Of a stretch of 64,000 nucleotides of DNA, positions 9,552-17,905 are shown piece by piece. The notes beneath the pieces were generated by a model, which was given only the letters and a program-made list of their open reading frames with translations, was not told where the DNA came from and searched no databases. The stretch is taken from positions 1-64,000 of the forward strand of contig NZ_WTVH02000009.1 of the NCBI RefSeq assembly GCF_012910785.2, in the 5' to 3' direction. Source of the DNA: Aromatoleum buckelii. Its GTDB lineage: Bacteria; Pseudomonadota; Gammaproteobacteria; Burkholderiales; Rhodocyclaceae. Positions within the stretch are counted from its first letter, which is position 1; each line of letters starts with the position of its first letter. A program made the translations under genes and the position numbers.

Positions 9552-10277
9552 ATGCCGAAGTTGATCCTCAGCATGGACGGGCTGGTCCTCAAGGAAATCG
9601 TCCTCGACAAGCCGCGCACGACGATCGGGCGCAAGCCCAACAATGACGTCCAGATCGACAACCTGGCGATCAGCGGCCAGCATGCAGTCATCACGACGAT
9701 CCTCGAGGACGCCTTTCTCGAGGACCAGAACAGCACCAACGGCACCTACGTGAATGGCCAGCCGATCAAGAAGCATGTGCTGCGCAACAACGACCTCGTC
9801 GAACTCGGCAAGTACCGTCTCAAGTACATCGTCGAGCCGCCTGCGCCGGCGGTGCACGCGTTCGGCTATGCCGCAGCGGTCGCGGACGGGCCGGTGTTCG
9901 TGCCCCCCGAGGTCGCACCTGCCGCCACCACCCCCGCTGGCAGCCCGACGCCCGGCGCAGCGGCGTCGGAGATGCGATCCGCTCCGGCTGCGTCGCCCGC
10001 TGCGCGGGCCGGCGCGCTGGGCGTCATGCAGCTGCTCAACGGCCCGAATGCGGGACGGGAACTGGAGCTGACGAAGTCGCTGACGACGCTCGGCAAGCCG
10101 GGCAAGCAGGTGGCGGCGATCACGCGGCGGGTGAACGGGTACTTCCTCACGCACGTCGAAGGCGAAGTGTTCCCGCTCGTCAACGGGTGCCCGCTGGACG
10201 CGCAGGCGCGCCGCCTCGACGAACACGACATCGTCGAGCTGGCCGGAGTCAAGATGGAGTTTTTCCTGCGCCCGTGA
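9552..10277 (+). CDS. FHA domain protein
   Basis: The 241-residue protein has an N-terminal forkhead-associated domain (about residues 1-92) with the phosphothreonine-binding signatures TTIGRKPNNDVQI, ISGQHA and NSTNGTYVNG. An Ala/Pro-rich linker follows at about 93-155. A second, degenerate FHA-like half begins near residue 156 (GVMQLLNGPNAGRELEL, TTLGKPGKQV) and lacks the canonical GR/SxxH residues. Such proteins read Thr phosphorylation in signalling or secretion. No Ser/Thr kinase is nearby, so the partner is unknown. The gene lies 58 bases after the cyclodeaminase-like gene. Confidence 0.85.
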   Translation: MPKLILSMDGLVLKEIVLDKPRTTIGRKPNNDVQIDNLAISGQHAVITTILEDAFLEDQNSTNGTYVNGQPIKKHVLRNNDLVELGKYRLKYIVEPPAPAVHAFGYAAAVADGPVFVPPEVAPAATTPAGSPTPGAAASEMRSAPAASPAARAGALGVMQLLNGPNAGRELELTKSLTTLGKPGKQVAAITRRVNGYFLTHVEGEVFPLVNGCPLDAQARRLDEHDIVELAGVKMEFFLRP

Positions 10278-10427
10278 CGCGGCCGCGACATCGCCGATTG
10301 CCGGCCGCATCGCATCGTGAAGTAATGCACGCGGGACGATCGGAAGGTAGTGATAGCGTGCTGCGTCACCTTTACCGGAGCGACGCTCGTAGCCTGCCGC
10401 GGTGGACTCCCGGCGCGACCCCAACCC

Positions 10428-11195
10428 ATGAAGCTCAGAATACTCGGCTGCAGCGGCGGAATCGGCGGACGGGCTTCGGGCACGACGGCCTTCCTCGCCG
10501 ATGACGACATTCTCGTCGATGCGGGCACCGGCGTCGGCGAACTGGAACTCGACGAGTTGCTGCGCATCGATCATGTTTTCGTCACCCATGCGCATCTCGA
10601 CCACATCGTGTCGATTCCGCTGCTCGTCGATTCGGTCGGCGAACTCCGCGACACGCCGCTGACGGTGTACGCCACGGCCGAAACCATCCGCATCCTGCGC
10701 CTGCACGTCTTCAACTGGCAGATCTGGCCGGATTTCACGACGATCCCGGACTGCCACCGGCCGTACCTCAGGTTTCATCCCGTCGAACCCGGCCACCCGC
10801 TCCGGCTCGGAGCACGAACGGTCACGCCGCTGCCGGCCCGCCACAGCGTGCCGACGGTCGCCTACTGTCTCGACAGTGGCGAGGGCAAGCTCGTCTATAC
10901 CGGCGACACCGAGTATTCGGCCGAACTGATCGCCGCCATCAACGCGCTCGACAGCGTGCGCCACCTGATCGTCGAGACCGCTTTCCCCGAAAGCCAGCAC
11001 GGCCTCGCGCTCATGGCGCGCCATCTGTGCCCGAGCCTGCTGCAGGCGATGCTCGAAGAGCTCGCCGGAGCGCCCGAGGTGCACATCACCCACCTCAAGC
11101 CCGGCCAGTGCGAACGCATCATGCGCGAGATCGCGGCCGGAGCCGGGCGCCTGCGTCCGGTGAGGCTCGAGCAGGGCACGATCCTCGAGTTCTGA
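10428..11195 (+). CDS. Metallo-beta-lactamase-fold hydrolase, class II cyclic-nucleotide phosphodiesterase-like
   Basis: The 255-residue product carries the dinuclear metal motif THAHLDH near residue 50, a later ARHSVPTVAY histidine and the YTGDTEYS aspartate, so the zinc site looks intact. The C-terminal IVETAFPE and HITHLKPGQ blocks resemble class II 3',5'-cyclic-nucleotide phosphodiesterases. Substrate assignment is an inference. The protein follows the FHA gene by about 150 bases on the same strand and precedes a GAF-containing ATPase, which would be consistent with a signalling group. Confidence 0.8.
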   Translation: MKLRILGCSGGIGGRASGTTAFLADDDILVDAGTGVGELELDELLRIDHVFVTHAHLDHIVSIPLLVDSVGELRDTPLTVYATAETIRILRLHVFNWQIWPDFTTIPDCHRPYLRFHPVEPGHPLRLGARTVTPLPARHSVPTVAYCLDSGEGKLVYTGDTEYSAELIAAINALDSVRHLIVETAFPESQHGLALMARHLCPSLLQAMLEELAGAPEVHITHLKPGQCERIMREIAAGAGRLRPVRLEQGTILEF

Positions 11196-11214
11196 ATTTC
11201 CTCGCGACGCCGGC

Positions 11215-11220
11215 TAGAAT
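11215..11220 (+). promoter_or_regulatory. Possible -10 box upstream of the GAF-ATPase gene
   Basis: A TAGAAT hexamer sits in the gap between the hydrolase gene and the ATPase gene, 54 bases before the chosen start. There is no convincing -35. Confidence 0.3.
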
Positions 11221-11274
11221 GGCCAGCCCCTGCACGCCCCGTTGAATCCCCTGACACCACGAACAGGAATGCCC

Positions 11275-13629
11275 ATGACAGCAGCGCCCGGACGAGCCGG
11301 GAAAGCGAGCGACGTTGCCGGCCGTCTCGCGTTTTTCAAAGGACTGCAGACGATGACGGCACGCATCGATGCCGCCGACGACGTCGATCGCGTCATCCTC
11401 GATCTTTCCGCCGACCTGTGCGCGCTGTTCGACGCCGACAGCCTGTGCTTCTTCGCCCTCGATGAGGCCGGCACGACGCTCGTTTTGCGCGTCAGGACCG
11501 GCGCGGCCCCTGTCGAAGCGCGACTCCCGGTCGCGGCGCACAGCATCGCCGGCTACGTCGCACTGCGCCGCCAGCCCGTCAATATTCGCGACGTGCATGA
11601 CCAAACCGAGCTCCGCGCGCTTTCCCCGGAGCTGCGCTTTCCCCGGAGCGGAGACGAGCGCAGCGGCTACCGCACGCGACAGGTGCTTGCGGCGCCCGTC
11701 ATCGATCCTGCCGCCGGCGCGCTGCAGGGCGTGATCCTGCTGATCAACGCGACGCGCGGCGAGGACTTTTCGGGCGTCGCGAAGGACGGCCTGCTCGGGC
11801 TCGCGCAGGCACTGGGCGTCGCGTACGCCCGCCAGGGCAAAGCGCCGGCGGCGCTGCGCTCGCGCTACGACGCGCTGGTCGTCGACGGGCGCCTCGACGC
11901 GGACGAACTCGACGAGGCGGTGCGCCGCGCTCGCGAAGGGGGGGCGACGGTCGATGAAGTGCTCGCCGCGACCCGCGGCATCGCGCTGTCCGAGCTCGGC
12001 GACGCCGCGTCGCGCTTCTTCCACGTGCCGTACGAGCCTTACCGCCAGGATCGCGTCAAGCAGCTCGACCTGCTGCGCAACATCAAGCGCGAGTATGTGC
12101 AGCAGACCGGATGGCTGCCGCTCGAGGAGACGCCCGAAGGCATCGTCGTGCTAGCGTGGGACCCCGAGCAGGTCCGTGCATCGCGCATCGCGCACAACGT
12201 GTTCCCGAAGCGCCGGCTCGCCTTCCGCGTGACGACGCGCGACGAGTTCGACCGCACGGTGGATCAGTATTTCGAGCCATCGATGGAACTCGGCTCGGTG
12301 TCCGACCTGCTGCAGGGCCTGCCCGAAGACGAGCAGGACTTCCCGGTCGCCGACGACGTCCTGGCCGCGGCGGACAACGAACTCGTCAAGCTCGTGAACA
12401 AGATCATCATCGACGCGTACCGGCAGGGCGCGTCGGATATCCATGTCGAGCCGCGCCCGGGCAAGGACAAGACCCATATCCGCTTCCGCAAGGACGGCAC
12501 GCTCGTGCCGTACATCCAGGTGCCGGCGAGCTACCGCAACGCGCTCGTGACGCGCATCAAGATCATGTGCGACCTCGACATTTCGGAGCGGCGCAAGCCG
12601 CAGGACGGCAAGATCCGCTTTCGCAAGTTCGCGCCGCTCGATATCGAGCTGCGCGTCGCGACGCTGCCGACTGCCGGCGGCATGGAAGACGTCGTGATGC
12701 GCCTGCTCGGCCACAGCGAGCCGATTCGCCTCGAGCAGCTCGGCCTGACCGCGCACAACCTCGAACGTCTCAGGCGCACGATCGCCACGCCCTACGGCCT
12801 GTTCTTCGTCTGCGGGCCGACCGGCTCGGGCAAGACGACGACGCTGCATTCGATCCTCGGCCATCTCAACACGCCGGAAACGAAGATCTGGACTGCCGAA
12901 GATCCCGTCGAGATCACGCAGAAAGGGCTGCGCCAGGTGCAGGTCAACCGCAAGGCCGGCCTCGATTTCGCCACGACGATGCGCGCATTCCTCCGTGCCG
13001 ACCCGGACGTCATCATGGTTGGCGAGATGCGCGACCTCGAGACGGTGTCGGTGGGCATCGAAGCGTCGCTGACCGGGCATCTCGTGCTGTCGACGCTGCA
13101 TACCAACAGCGCGCCGGAATCGATCGTGCGCCTGCTCGACATGGGCATGGACCCGTTCAACTTCGGCGACGCGCTGCTCGGCGTGCTCGCGCAGCGCCTG
13201 GCGAAGCGGCTGTGCGTCCAGTGCCGGCAAGCTTACTGCCCAGACGAGACGGAAATCCAGCAGCTGCTCGACGAGTACTGCGAAGACATGCACGCGACGC
13301 CGGAATTTCGCGCCGATTCGCGCGGCGCCCGCGCCGCAGTGTTCGTTCGGCTGCGCGCGACGCATGCGGATGCCGAAGGGCGCTTCACGCTTTACCGGCC
13401 GGTCGGCTGCCCGGAGTGCAACTCCGGCTACAAGGGGCGGGTCGGACTGCATGAGCTGATGCTCGCCTCGACCGAGATCAGGCGGATGATCCAGGAGCGC
13501 GCGCGCGTCGCGCAGCTGCTCGGTGTGGCGCTTGCCGAGGGCTTGCGCACGCTGCGCCAGGACGGCATCGAGAAAGTGCTCGGCGGCGTCACCGACATGG
13601 CGCAGGTACGGCGCGTCTGCGTGCGTTGA
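11275..13629 (+). CDS. GAF domain-containing GspE/PilB-type ATPase
   Basis: The 784-residue protein joins an N-terminal GAF domain (about residues 15-185) to a MshEN/T2SSE-type N-domain and a secretion ATPase. Walker A GPTGSGKTTT is at about 514-523. It is followed by the Asp box, a Walker B region around VIMVGEMRD and the His box HLVLSTLHTN. A CVQC...CPEC tetracysteine zinc motif lies near the C-terminus. It should hydrolyse ATP as a hexamer to drive a type IV pilus or type II secretion-like machine, but no other pil or gsp gene is present here. The start at 11275 is preferred to ATG 11269 because AGGA stands 6 bases upstream of it. Confidence 0.88.
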   Translation: MTAAPGRAGKASDVAGRLAFFKGLQTMTARIDAADDVDRVILDLSADLCALFDADSLCFFALDEAGTTLVLRVRTGAAPVEARLPVAAHSIAGYVALRRQPVNIRDVHDQTELRALSPELRFPRSGDERSGYRTRQVLAAPVIDPAAGALQGVILLINATRGEDFSGVAKDGLLGLAQALGVAYARQGKAPAALRSRYDALVVDGRLDADELDEAVRRAREGGATVDEVLAATRGIALSELGDAASRFFHVPYEPYRQDRVKQLDLLRNIKREYVQQTGWLPLEETPEGIVVLAWDPEQVRASRIAHNVFPKRRLAFRVTTRDEFDRTVDQYFEPSMELGSVSDLLQGLPEDEQDFPVADDVLAAADNELVKLVNKIIIDAYRQGASDIHVEPRPGKDKTHIRFRKDGTLVPYIQVPASYRNALVTRIKIMCDLDISERRKPQDGKIRFRKFAPLDIELRVATLPTAGGMEDVVMRLLGHSEPIRLEQLGLTAHNLERLRRTIATPYGLFFVCGPTGSGKTTTLHSILGHLNTPETKIWTAEDPVEITQKGLRQVQVNRKAGLDFATTMRAFLRADPDVIMVGEMRDLETVSVGIEASLTGHLVLSTLHTNSAPESIVRLLDMGMDPFNFGDALLGVLAQRLAKRLCVQCRQAYCPDETEIQQLLDEYCEDMHATPEFRADSRGARAAVFVRLRATHADAEGRFTLYRPVGCPECNSGYKGRVGLHELMLASTEIRRMIQERARVAQLLGVALAEGLRTLRQDGIEKVLGGVTDMAQVRRVCVR

Positions 13630-13634
13630 ACGGT

Positions 13635-13640
13635 TAGAAT
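13635..13640 (+). promoter_or_regulatory. Possible -10 box upstream of rpe
   Basis: TAGAAT lies 6 bases after the upstream stop codon and 28 bases before the rpe ATG. No -35 is recognisable. Confidence 0.35.
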
Positions 13641-13668
13641 CCGCGGCTCGAACGAACAGGAGAACTTC

Positions 13669-14364
13669 ATGCACCGCATCGCCCCCAGCCTGCTCTCGGC
13701 GGATTTCGCCCGCCTGGGCGAAGAGGTCCGGAATGTGGTCGCGGCCGGCGCCGACTGGATCCACTTCGACGTCATGGACAACCATTACGTGCCGAACCTC
13801 ACGATCGGCCCGCTCGTCTGCGAAGCGATCCGGCCGCACACGAGCGCACCGATCGACGTCCACCTGATGGTCAAGCCGGTCGACCGCATCGTCCCGGACT
13901 TCGCGAAAGCCGGGGCGAACATCATCACTTTCCATCCCGAGGCGTCCGAGCACGTCGACCGTACGCTGCAGCTGATCCGCGACTGCGGCTGCCAGGCAGG
14001 CCTGGTGTTCAACCCGGCGACGCCGCTGCACTATCTCGACCATGTGCTCGACAGCATCGACATCGTGCTGCTGATGAGCGTCAATCCCGGCTTCGGCGGG
14101 CAGAAGTTCATTCCCGGCACGCTGCCGAAACTGCGCGCGGCGCGCGAGAAGCTCGATGCGTACGAAGCGGCGAGCGGGCGGCGGATCCTGCTGCAGATCG
14201 ACGGCGGCGTGAAGGTCGACAACATCGCACAGATCGCCGCCGCCGGCGCCGACACCTTCGTCGCCGGCTCGGCGGTGTTCGGCGCCGGGCGCGACGCCGA
14301 CCCGCACCGCTACGACAGCGTGATCGCCGCGCTGCGCGCCGAACTCGCGAAGGTGGGCGCGTGA
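13669..14364 (+). CDS. rpe: Ribulose-phosphate 3-epimerase
   Basis: Rpe interconverts ribulose 5-phosphate and xylulose 5-phosphate in the pentose phosphate and Calvin cycles. The 231-residue TIM barrel shows [13 protein letters not shown], the metal-binding [13 protein letters not shown] (His and Asp), DVHLMV with its His, [12 protein letters not shown] and the phosphate-binding DGGV and AGSAVFG segments. A GGAG ribosome binding site precedes the ATG. The stop codon overlaps the GTG start of gph. Confidence 0.96.
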   Translation: MHRIAPSLLSADFARLGEEVRNVVAAGADWIHFDVMDNHYVPNLTIGPLVCEAIRPHTSAPIDVHLMVKPVDRIVPDFAKAGANIITFHPEASEHVDRTLQLIRDCGCQAGLVFNPATPLHYLDHVLDSIDIVLLMSVNPGFGGQKFIPGTLPKLRAAREKLDAYEAASGRRILLQIDGGVKVDNIAQIAAAGADTFVAGSAVFGAGRDADPHRYDSVIAALRAELAKVGA

Positions 14365-15083
14365 GTGCTTCGCCGAGCTCCTCCAGCGAGCGCGACGGTG
14401 CAGCAGTGAACGGACGCCGCTTCCCGGTGCGGGCAGTGCTGTTCGATCTCGACGGCACGCTGCTCGACACGATCGCGGACCTCGCCGAAGGCGCGAACCG
14501 CATGCTCGCCGAACTCGGCCGGCCGACGCGGCCGCTCGCCGAGATCCATTCCTTCGTCGGCAAAGGCATTCCGCATCTCGTGCGGCGCTGCATGACCGAG
14601 AACGCGCAGGCGAGCGAGGCCGAGATCGAAAGCGCAGTGGGGGTCTTCCGTCGTCACTACTCTGAAGTAAACGGCCGGCACACGACGATCTACCCCGGCG
14701 TCGTCGAGACTCTCGATGCGATGCGGGCGATGGATCTGCGGCTCGCCTGCGTGACGAACAAGGCCGAAGCTTTCACGCTGCCGCTGCTCGAACGCATGCG
14801 GCTCGACCGCTACTTCGACGCCGTCGTCAGCGGCGACACGCTGCCGGTGAAGAAACCCGACCCGGCAGTGCTGCACCACGCCTGCAACCTGCTCGGTGTC
14901 ACCAGCGCGCAGGCGCTGATGATCGGCGACTCCGCGAACGACGCGCTCGCCGCGCGTGCGGCGGGCATGCCGGTGCTGCTCGTGACCTACGGTTATAGCG
15001 AGGGCATGCCCGTGGACACCATCGAATGCGATGGGCTACTATCGGTCGCCACCGGGGCGCTCGAACTCATCGACGCGATCTGA
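14361..15083 (+). CDS. gph: Phosphoglycolate phosphatase
   Basis: This HAD-superfamily enzyme dephosphorylates 2-phosphoglycolate. Motif [12 protein letters not shown], motif II (CVTNKAE), motif III (KKPDPAVL) and motif IV ([18 protein letters not shown]) are all intact. The GTG start at 14361 overlaps the rpe stop and has an AAGGTGG ribosome binding site, but leaves an unusually long Ser-rich N-terminus. A GTG at 14406 would give a more typical length. Genes rpe-gph-trpE in this order are common in beta- and gammaproteobacteria. Confidence 0.93.
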   Translation: MSASPSSSSERDGAAVNGRRFPVRAVLFDLDGTLLDTIADLAEGANRMLAELGRPTRPLAEIHSFVGKGIPHLVRRCMTENAQASEAEIESAVGVFRRHYSEVNGRHTTIYPGVVETLDAMRAMDLRLACVTNKAEAFTLPLLERMRLDRYFDAVVSGDTLPVKKPDPAVLHHACNLLGVTSAQALMIGDSANDALAARAAGMPVLLVTYGYSEGMPVDTIECDGLLSVATGALELIDAI

Positions 15084-15175
15084 CGGTTTCCCTGCCGCGA
15101 CTTCACCCACTACGGCGAATCGACGTGACGCACGACCACCGGCTTTCGGACAAGGAACGCAACGAGACCTCCGCC

Positions 15176-15223
15176 ATGCGCTGCTGCTGGCGGCGCTGGC
15201 GCTCGTGGCCCGCGGGCCACTAA
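15176..15223 (+). CDS. trpL: trp operon leader peptide
   Basis: A 15-codon ORF between gph and trpE encodes [15 protein letters not shown], with three Trp codons (positions 5, 8 and 11), plus Cys and Arg. Such Trp enrichment immediately before trpE is the hallmark of ribosome-mediated attenuation. The stop codon follows directly on a 16-base perfect palindrome at 15205-15220. The ribosome binding site is weak (GAG 11 bases upstream). It is too short to be found by ordinary gene callers. Confidence rests on the three-Trp pattern and its position. Confidence 0.72.
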   Translation: MRCCWRRWRSWPAGH

Positions 15224-15259
15224 AACGCGACCGCTTTCGCGGGCTGCCGATGCGCCCGC
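15205..15259 (+). promoter_or_regulatory. trp attenuator hairpins
   Basis: A perfect palindrome GTGGCCCGCGGGCCAC (15205-15220) overlaps the end of the leader peptide. A second stem pairs GCGGGC at 15239-15244 with GCCCGC at 15254-15259. The GCCCGC strand could instead pair with CGGGC of the palindrome (15213-15217), giving mutually exclusive structures as expected of an attenuator. No U-run follows the second stem, so the output may be translational or Rho-dependent rather than a classical terminator. Confidence 0.5.
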
Positions 15260-15299
15260 ACCCCCTTGTTCCGATCGAACCGTTTCTCGTGGAGTCACC

Positions 15300-16787
15300 A
15301 TGCTCGAACATGAATTCAACGCGCTGGCCGCGCAGGGCTATAACCGCATCCCGGTCACGCTCGAAACCTTCGCCGACCTCGACACGCCGCTGTCGATCTA
15401 CCTGAAGCTCGCGAACGAGCCATACAGCTACCTGCTCGAATCGGTGCAGGGCGGTGAGCGCTTCGGCCGCTACTCGATGATCGGCCTGGCCGCATCGACG
15501 CGCATCGAAGTCTATGGCCGCTCGGCGCTGCTCCTGACCGGCAACCGCCTCGTCGAGCGGCGCGACTACGGCGATCCGCTGAACTACGTCGCCGAATTCA
15601 TGGCGCGCATCAAGGTACCGCCGCGCGCGGGCCTGCCGCGCTTCGCCGGCGGGCTCGTCGGCTGTTTCGGCTACGACACGGTGCGCTACATCGAGCCGCG
15701 CCTTGCGAAGACCGAGAAGACCGACACGATCGGCACTCCGGACATCCTGCTGTTGCTGTCCGAGGAAATTGCGATCGTCGACAATCTGTCGGGCAAGCTG
15801 ACGCTCGTCGTCTATGCCGAGCCGGAAGTGCCCGGCGCGTACAAGCGCGCGAAGAAGCGCCTGCGCGATCTCCTCGCGCGGCTGCGCGCGCCGGCGGTGA
15901 TTCCCGAGGATGCGCACGCCGAATCGCAGCCCGCCACATCGAGCTTCGGCGAGGACGCGTTCAAGGCTGCGGTGACCCGCGCGAAGCAGTACATCATCGA
16001 CGGCGACATCATGCAGGTCGTGCTGTCGCAGCGCATGAGCAAGCCGTACGCGGCGAGCCCGCTGGCGCTCTATCGCGCGATCCGCACGCTGAACCCGTCG
16101 CCTTACATGTTCTATTTCAACTTCGAGGATTTCCACGTCGTCGGGGCATCGCCCGAAATCCTCGTCCGGCTCGACCAGGACGGCGACGCGAAGCGCGTCA
16201 CGGTGCGCCCGATCGCGGGCACGCGCCCGCGCGGCGCGACCGCAGCGGACGATCTCGCGCTCGAAGCGGACCTGCTCGCTGACGAGAAGGAACGCGCCGA
16301 GCACTTGCAGCTGCTCGACCTCGGACGCAACGACGCCGGCCGCGTCGCCGAGATCGGCAGCGTCAAGGTCACCGAGCAATTCACGGTCGAGCGTTACTCG
16401 CACGTGATGCACATCGTCTCGAACGTCGAAGGGCGCCTGAAGGACGGGCTCAACGCGCTCGCCGTGCTGCGCGCGACCTTCCCGGCGGGCACGGTGTCGG
16501 GCGCGCCGAAGCTGCGCGCGATGGAGATCATCGACGAGCTCGAGCCGGTCAAGCGCGGCATCTATGCTGGCGCCGCCGGCTACATCGGTTTCCATGGCGA
16601 CATGGATCTGGCGATCGCGATCCGCACCGCCGTCGTCAAGGACTGCCACATCCACGTCCAGGCCGGGGCCGGCATCGTCGCCGATTCGAACCCTGACGCT
16701 GAATGGACCGAGACGCAGAACAAGGCGCGCGCGATGCTGCGTGCGGCGGAGATGGCGGAATCGGGTCTGGACACGCGGGTCGACTGA
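15300..16787 (+). CDS. trpE: Anthranilate synthase component I
   Basis: TrpE converts chorismate and ammonia (from TrpG) to anthranilate, the first committed step of tryptophan synthesis. The 495-residue protein has the LLES motif near residue 45, associated with tryptophan feedback binding. The chorismate-binding domain shows [59 protein letters not shown] and the IAIRT/GAGIV segments. A GGAG ribosome binding site is 7 bases upstream. Its partner gene trpG lies 12.6 kb downstream instead of next door. Confidence 0.97.
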   Translation: MLEHEFNALAAQGYNRIPVTLETFADLDTPLSIYLKLANEPYSYLLESVQGGERFGRYSMIGLAASTRIEVYGRSALLLTGNRLVERRDYGDPLNYVAEFMARIKVPPRAGLPRFAGGLVGCFGYDTVRYIEPRLAKTEKTDTIGTPDILLLLSEEIAIVDNLSGKLTLVVYAEPEVPGAYKRAKKRLRDLLARLRAPAVIPEDAHAESQPATSSFGEDAFKAAVTRAKQYIIDGDIMQVVLSQRMSKPYAASPLALYRAIRTLNPSPYMFYFNFEDFHVVGASPEILVRLDQDGDAKRVTVRPIAGTRPRGATAADDLALEADLLADEKERAEHLQLLDLGRNDAGRVAEIGSVKVTEQFTVERYSHVMHIVSNVEGRLKDGLNALAVLRATFPAGTVSGAPKLRAMEIIDELEPVKRGIYAGAAGYIGFHGDMDLAIAIRTAVVKDCHIHVQAGAGIVADSNPDAEWTETQNKARAMLRAAEMAESGLDTRVD

Positions 16788-16974
16788 CACGTGGGACAAC
16801 GCTCTTCCGCGTGGCCGTCCTGTCATCGCAGGCAGCGCCCGAGGCAGGCAGCGGGCAGAATCTCGACGTTGTGTTGAACCGGATCGTCGGATCAGCCTCT
16901 GAATGAGCGATGGTGCGATCGCGCATTCACCGGCTGTTCTTTCCCCGTCACTCTGCACACTCTGGGAGGCCCCG

Positions 16975-17412
16975 ATGACCGAAACCCTGACCATTGCCTG
17001 TCCTCACTGCCACGTCCTGAACCGCTTGCCTGGCGGGCGTTTGAGCGACGACCCGAACTGCGGCAAATGCCATCAGGCGCTCTTCACCAGCCATCCGGTC
17101 GAACTCGACGCCGCGAGCTTCGACGTGCACGCCGGTCATGGCGACCTGCCGCTGCTCGTCGATTTCTGGGCGTCGTGGTGCGGTCCGTGCCGGACGATGG
17201 CGCCGGCGTTCGAGGAGGCCGCGGCGAAGCTCGAACCGCATGTCCGGCTCGCGAAAGTCAATACCGAGGAGGCGCAGGATCTCGCGGCGCGCTACGCGAT
17301 CCGCAGCATCCCGACGATGGTGCTGTTCCGCGCCGGCCGCGAAGTCGCACGCCAGTCCGGGGCGATGAACACCGGCCAGATCCTGCAGTGGGCGAAAGCG
17401 CAGGGACTGTGA
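16975..17412 (+). CDS. trxC: Thioredoxin 2
   Basis: TrxC reduces protein disulfides in the cytoplasm. The 145-residue product has the zinc-binding N-terminal extension typical of Trx2 (Cys 9, 12, 29 and 32) followed by a thioredoxin domain with the active site WCGPC at 68-72 and the cis-proline in SIPT. GGGAGG precedes the ATG at 7 bases, which settles the start against an upstream in-frame ATG at 16903. Confidence 0.95.
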   Translation: MTETLTIACPHCHVLNRLPGGRLSDDPNCGKCHQALFTSHPVELDAASFDVHAGHGDLPLLVDFWASWCGPCRTMAPAFEEAAAKLEPHVRLAKVNTEEAQDLAARYAIRSIPTMVLFRAGREVARQSGAMNTGQILQWAKAQGL

Positions 17413-17516
17413 GGACGTCCGCCGGCCGGCAACGGCGTTGCGCAGGACGCAAGAGTTGCCGAGGCAGGGCGGGGCGCGGATACTGCCGGCCTTCGAACCC
17501 GATACCCTGAGGAACC

Positions 17517-17858
17517 ATGTCCACGATCCCTGCCTGCCCCCGATGCGCGATGGAGAACACCTACCCGGACGGCGACAATTACATCTGTGCCGATTGCGCC
17601 CACGAGTGGCCGATTGTGGCAGCCGCCGATGCCGACGATGAGACTGCTGCGCTCGTGAAGGATGCCAACGGCAACGTGCTGGCGGATGGTGACTCGGTCG
17701 TGCTGATCAAGGACCTCAAAGTCAAGGGATCCTCGATCACGTTGAAGGTCGGCACAAAGGTCAAGAGCATCCGCCTCGTCGGCGGAGACCACGAGGTTGA
17801 CTGCAGGATGGACGCCGGCAGCTTCATGCTGAAGGCTTGCTACCTGAAGAAGGTCTGA
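17517..17858 (+). CDS. yjdM: Zinc ribbon protein YjdM (PhnA family)
   Basis: The 113-residue protein has an N-terminal zinc ribbon (Cys 7, 10, 24 and 27) and the PhnA C-terminal domain with DANGNVLADGDSVVLIKDLKVKG. Despite the old PhnA name, the family has no proven role in phosphonate use, and its function is unknown. It stands alone with a GAGGA ribosome binding site. Confidence 0.92.
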   Translation: MSTIPACPRCAMENTYPDGDNYICADCAHEWPIVAAADADDETAALVKDANGNVLADGDSVVLIKDLKVKGSSITLKVGTKVKSIRLVGGDHEVDCRMDAGSFMLKACYLKKV

Positions 17859-17872
17859 GCGGCCTTCCTTCT

Positions 17873-17905
17873 GCCTGACCCGCCCCTGCCGGGCCCGGGT
17901 CAGGC
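17873..17905. terminator. Hairpin between convergent yjdM and the Wzz-like gene
   Basis: A perfect 10-base-pair stem (GCCTGACCCG with CGGGTCAGGC) encloses a 13-base loop. It overlaps the stop codon of the minus-strand gene. Neither strand has a T-run, so it may be a bidirectional stabilising stem or weak terminator. Confidence 0.5.
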
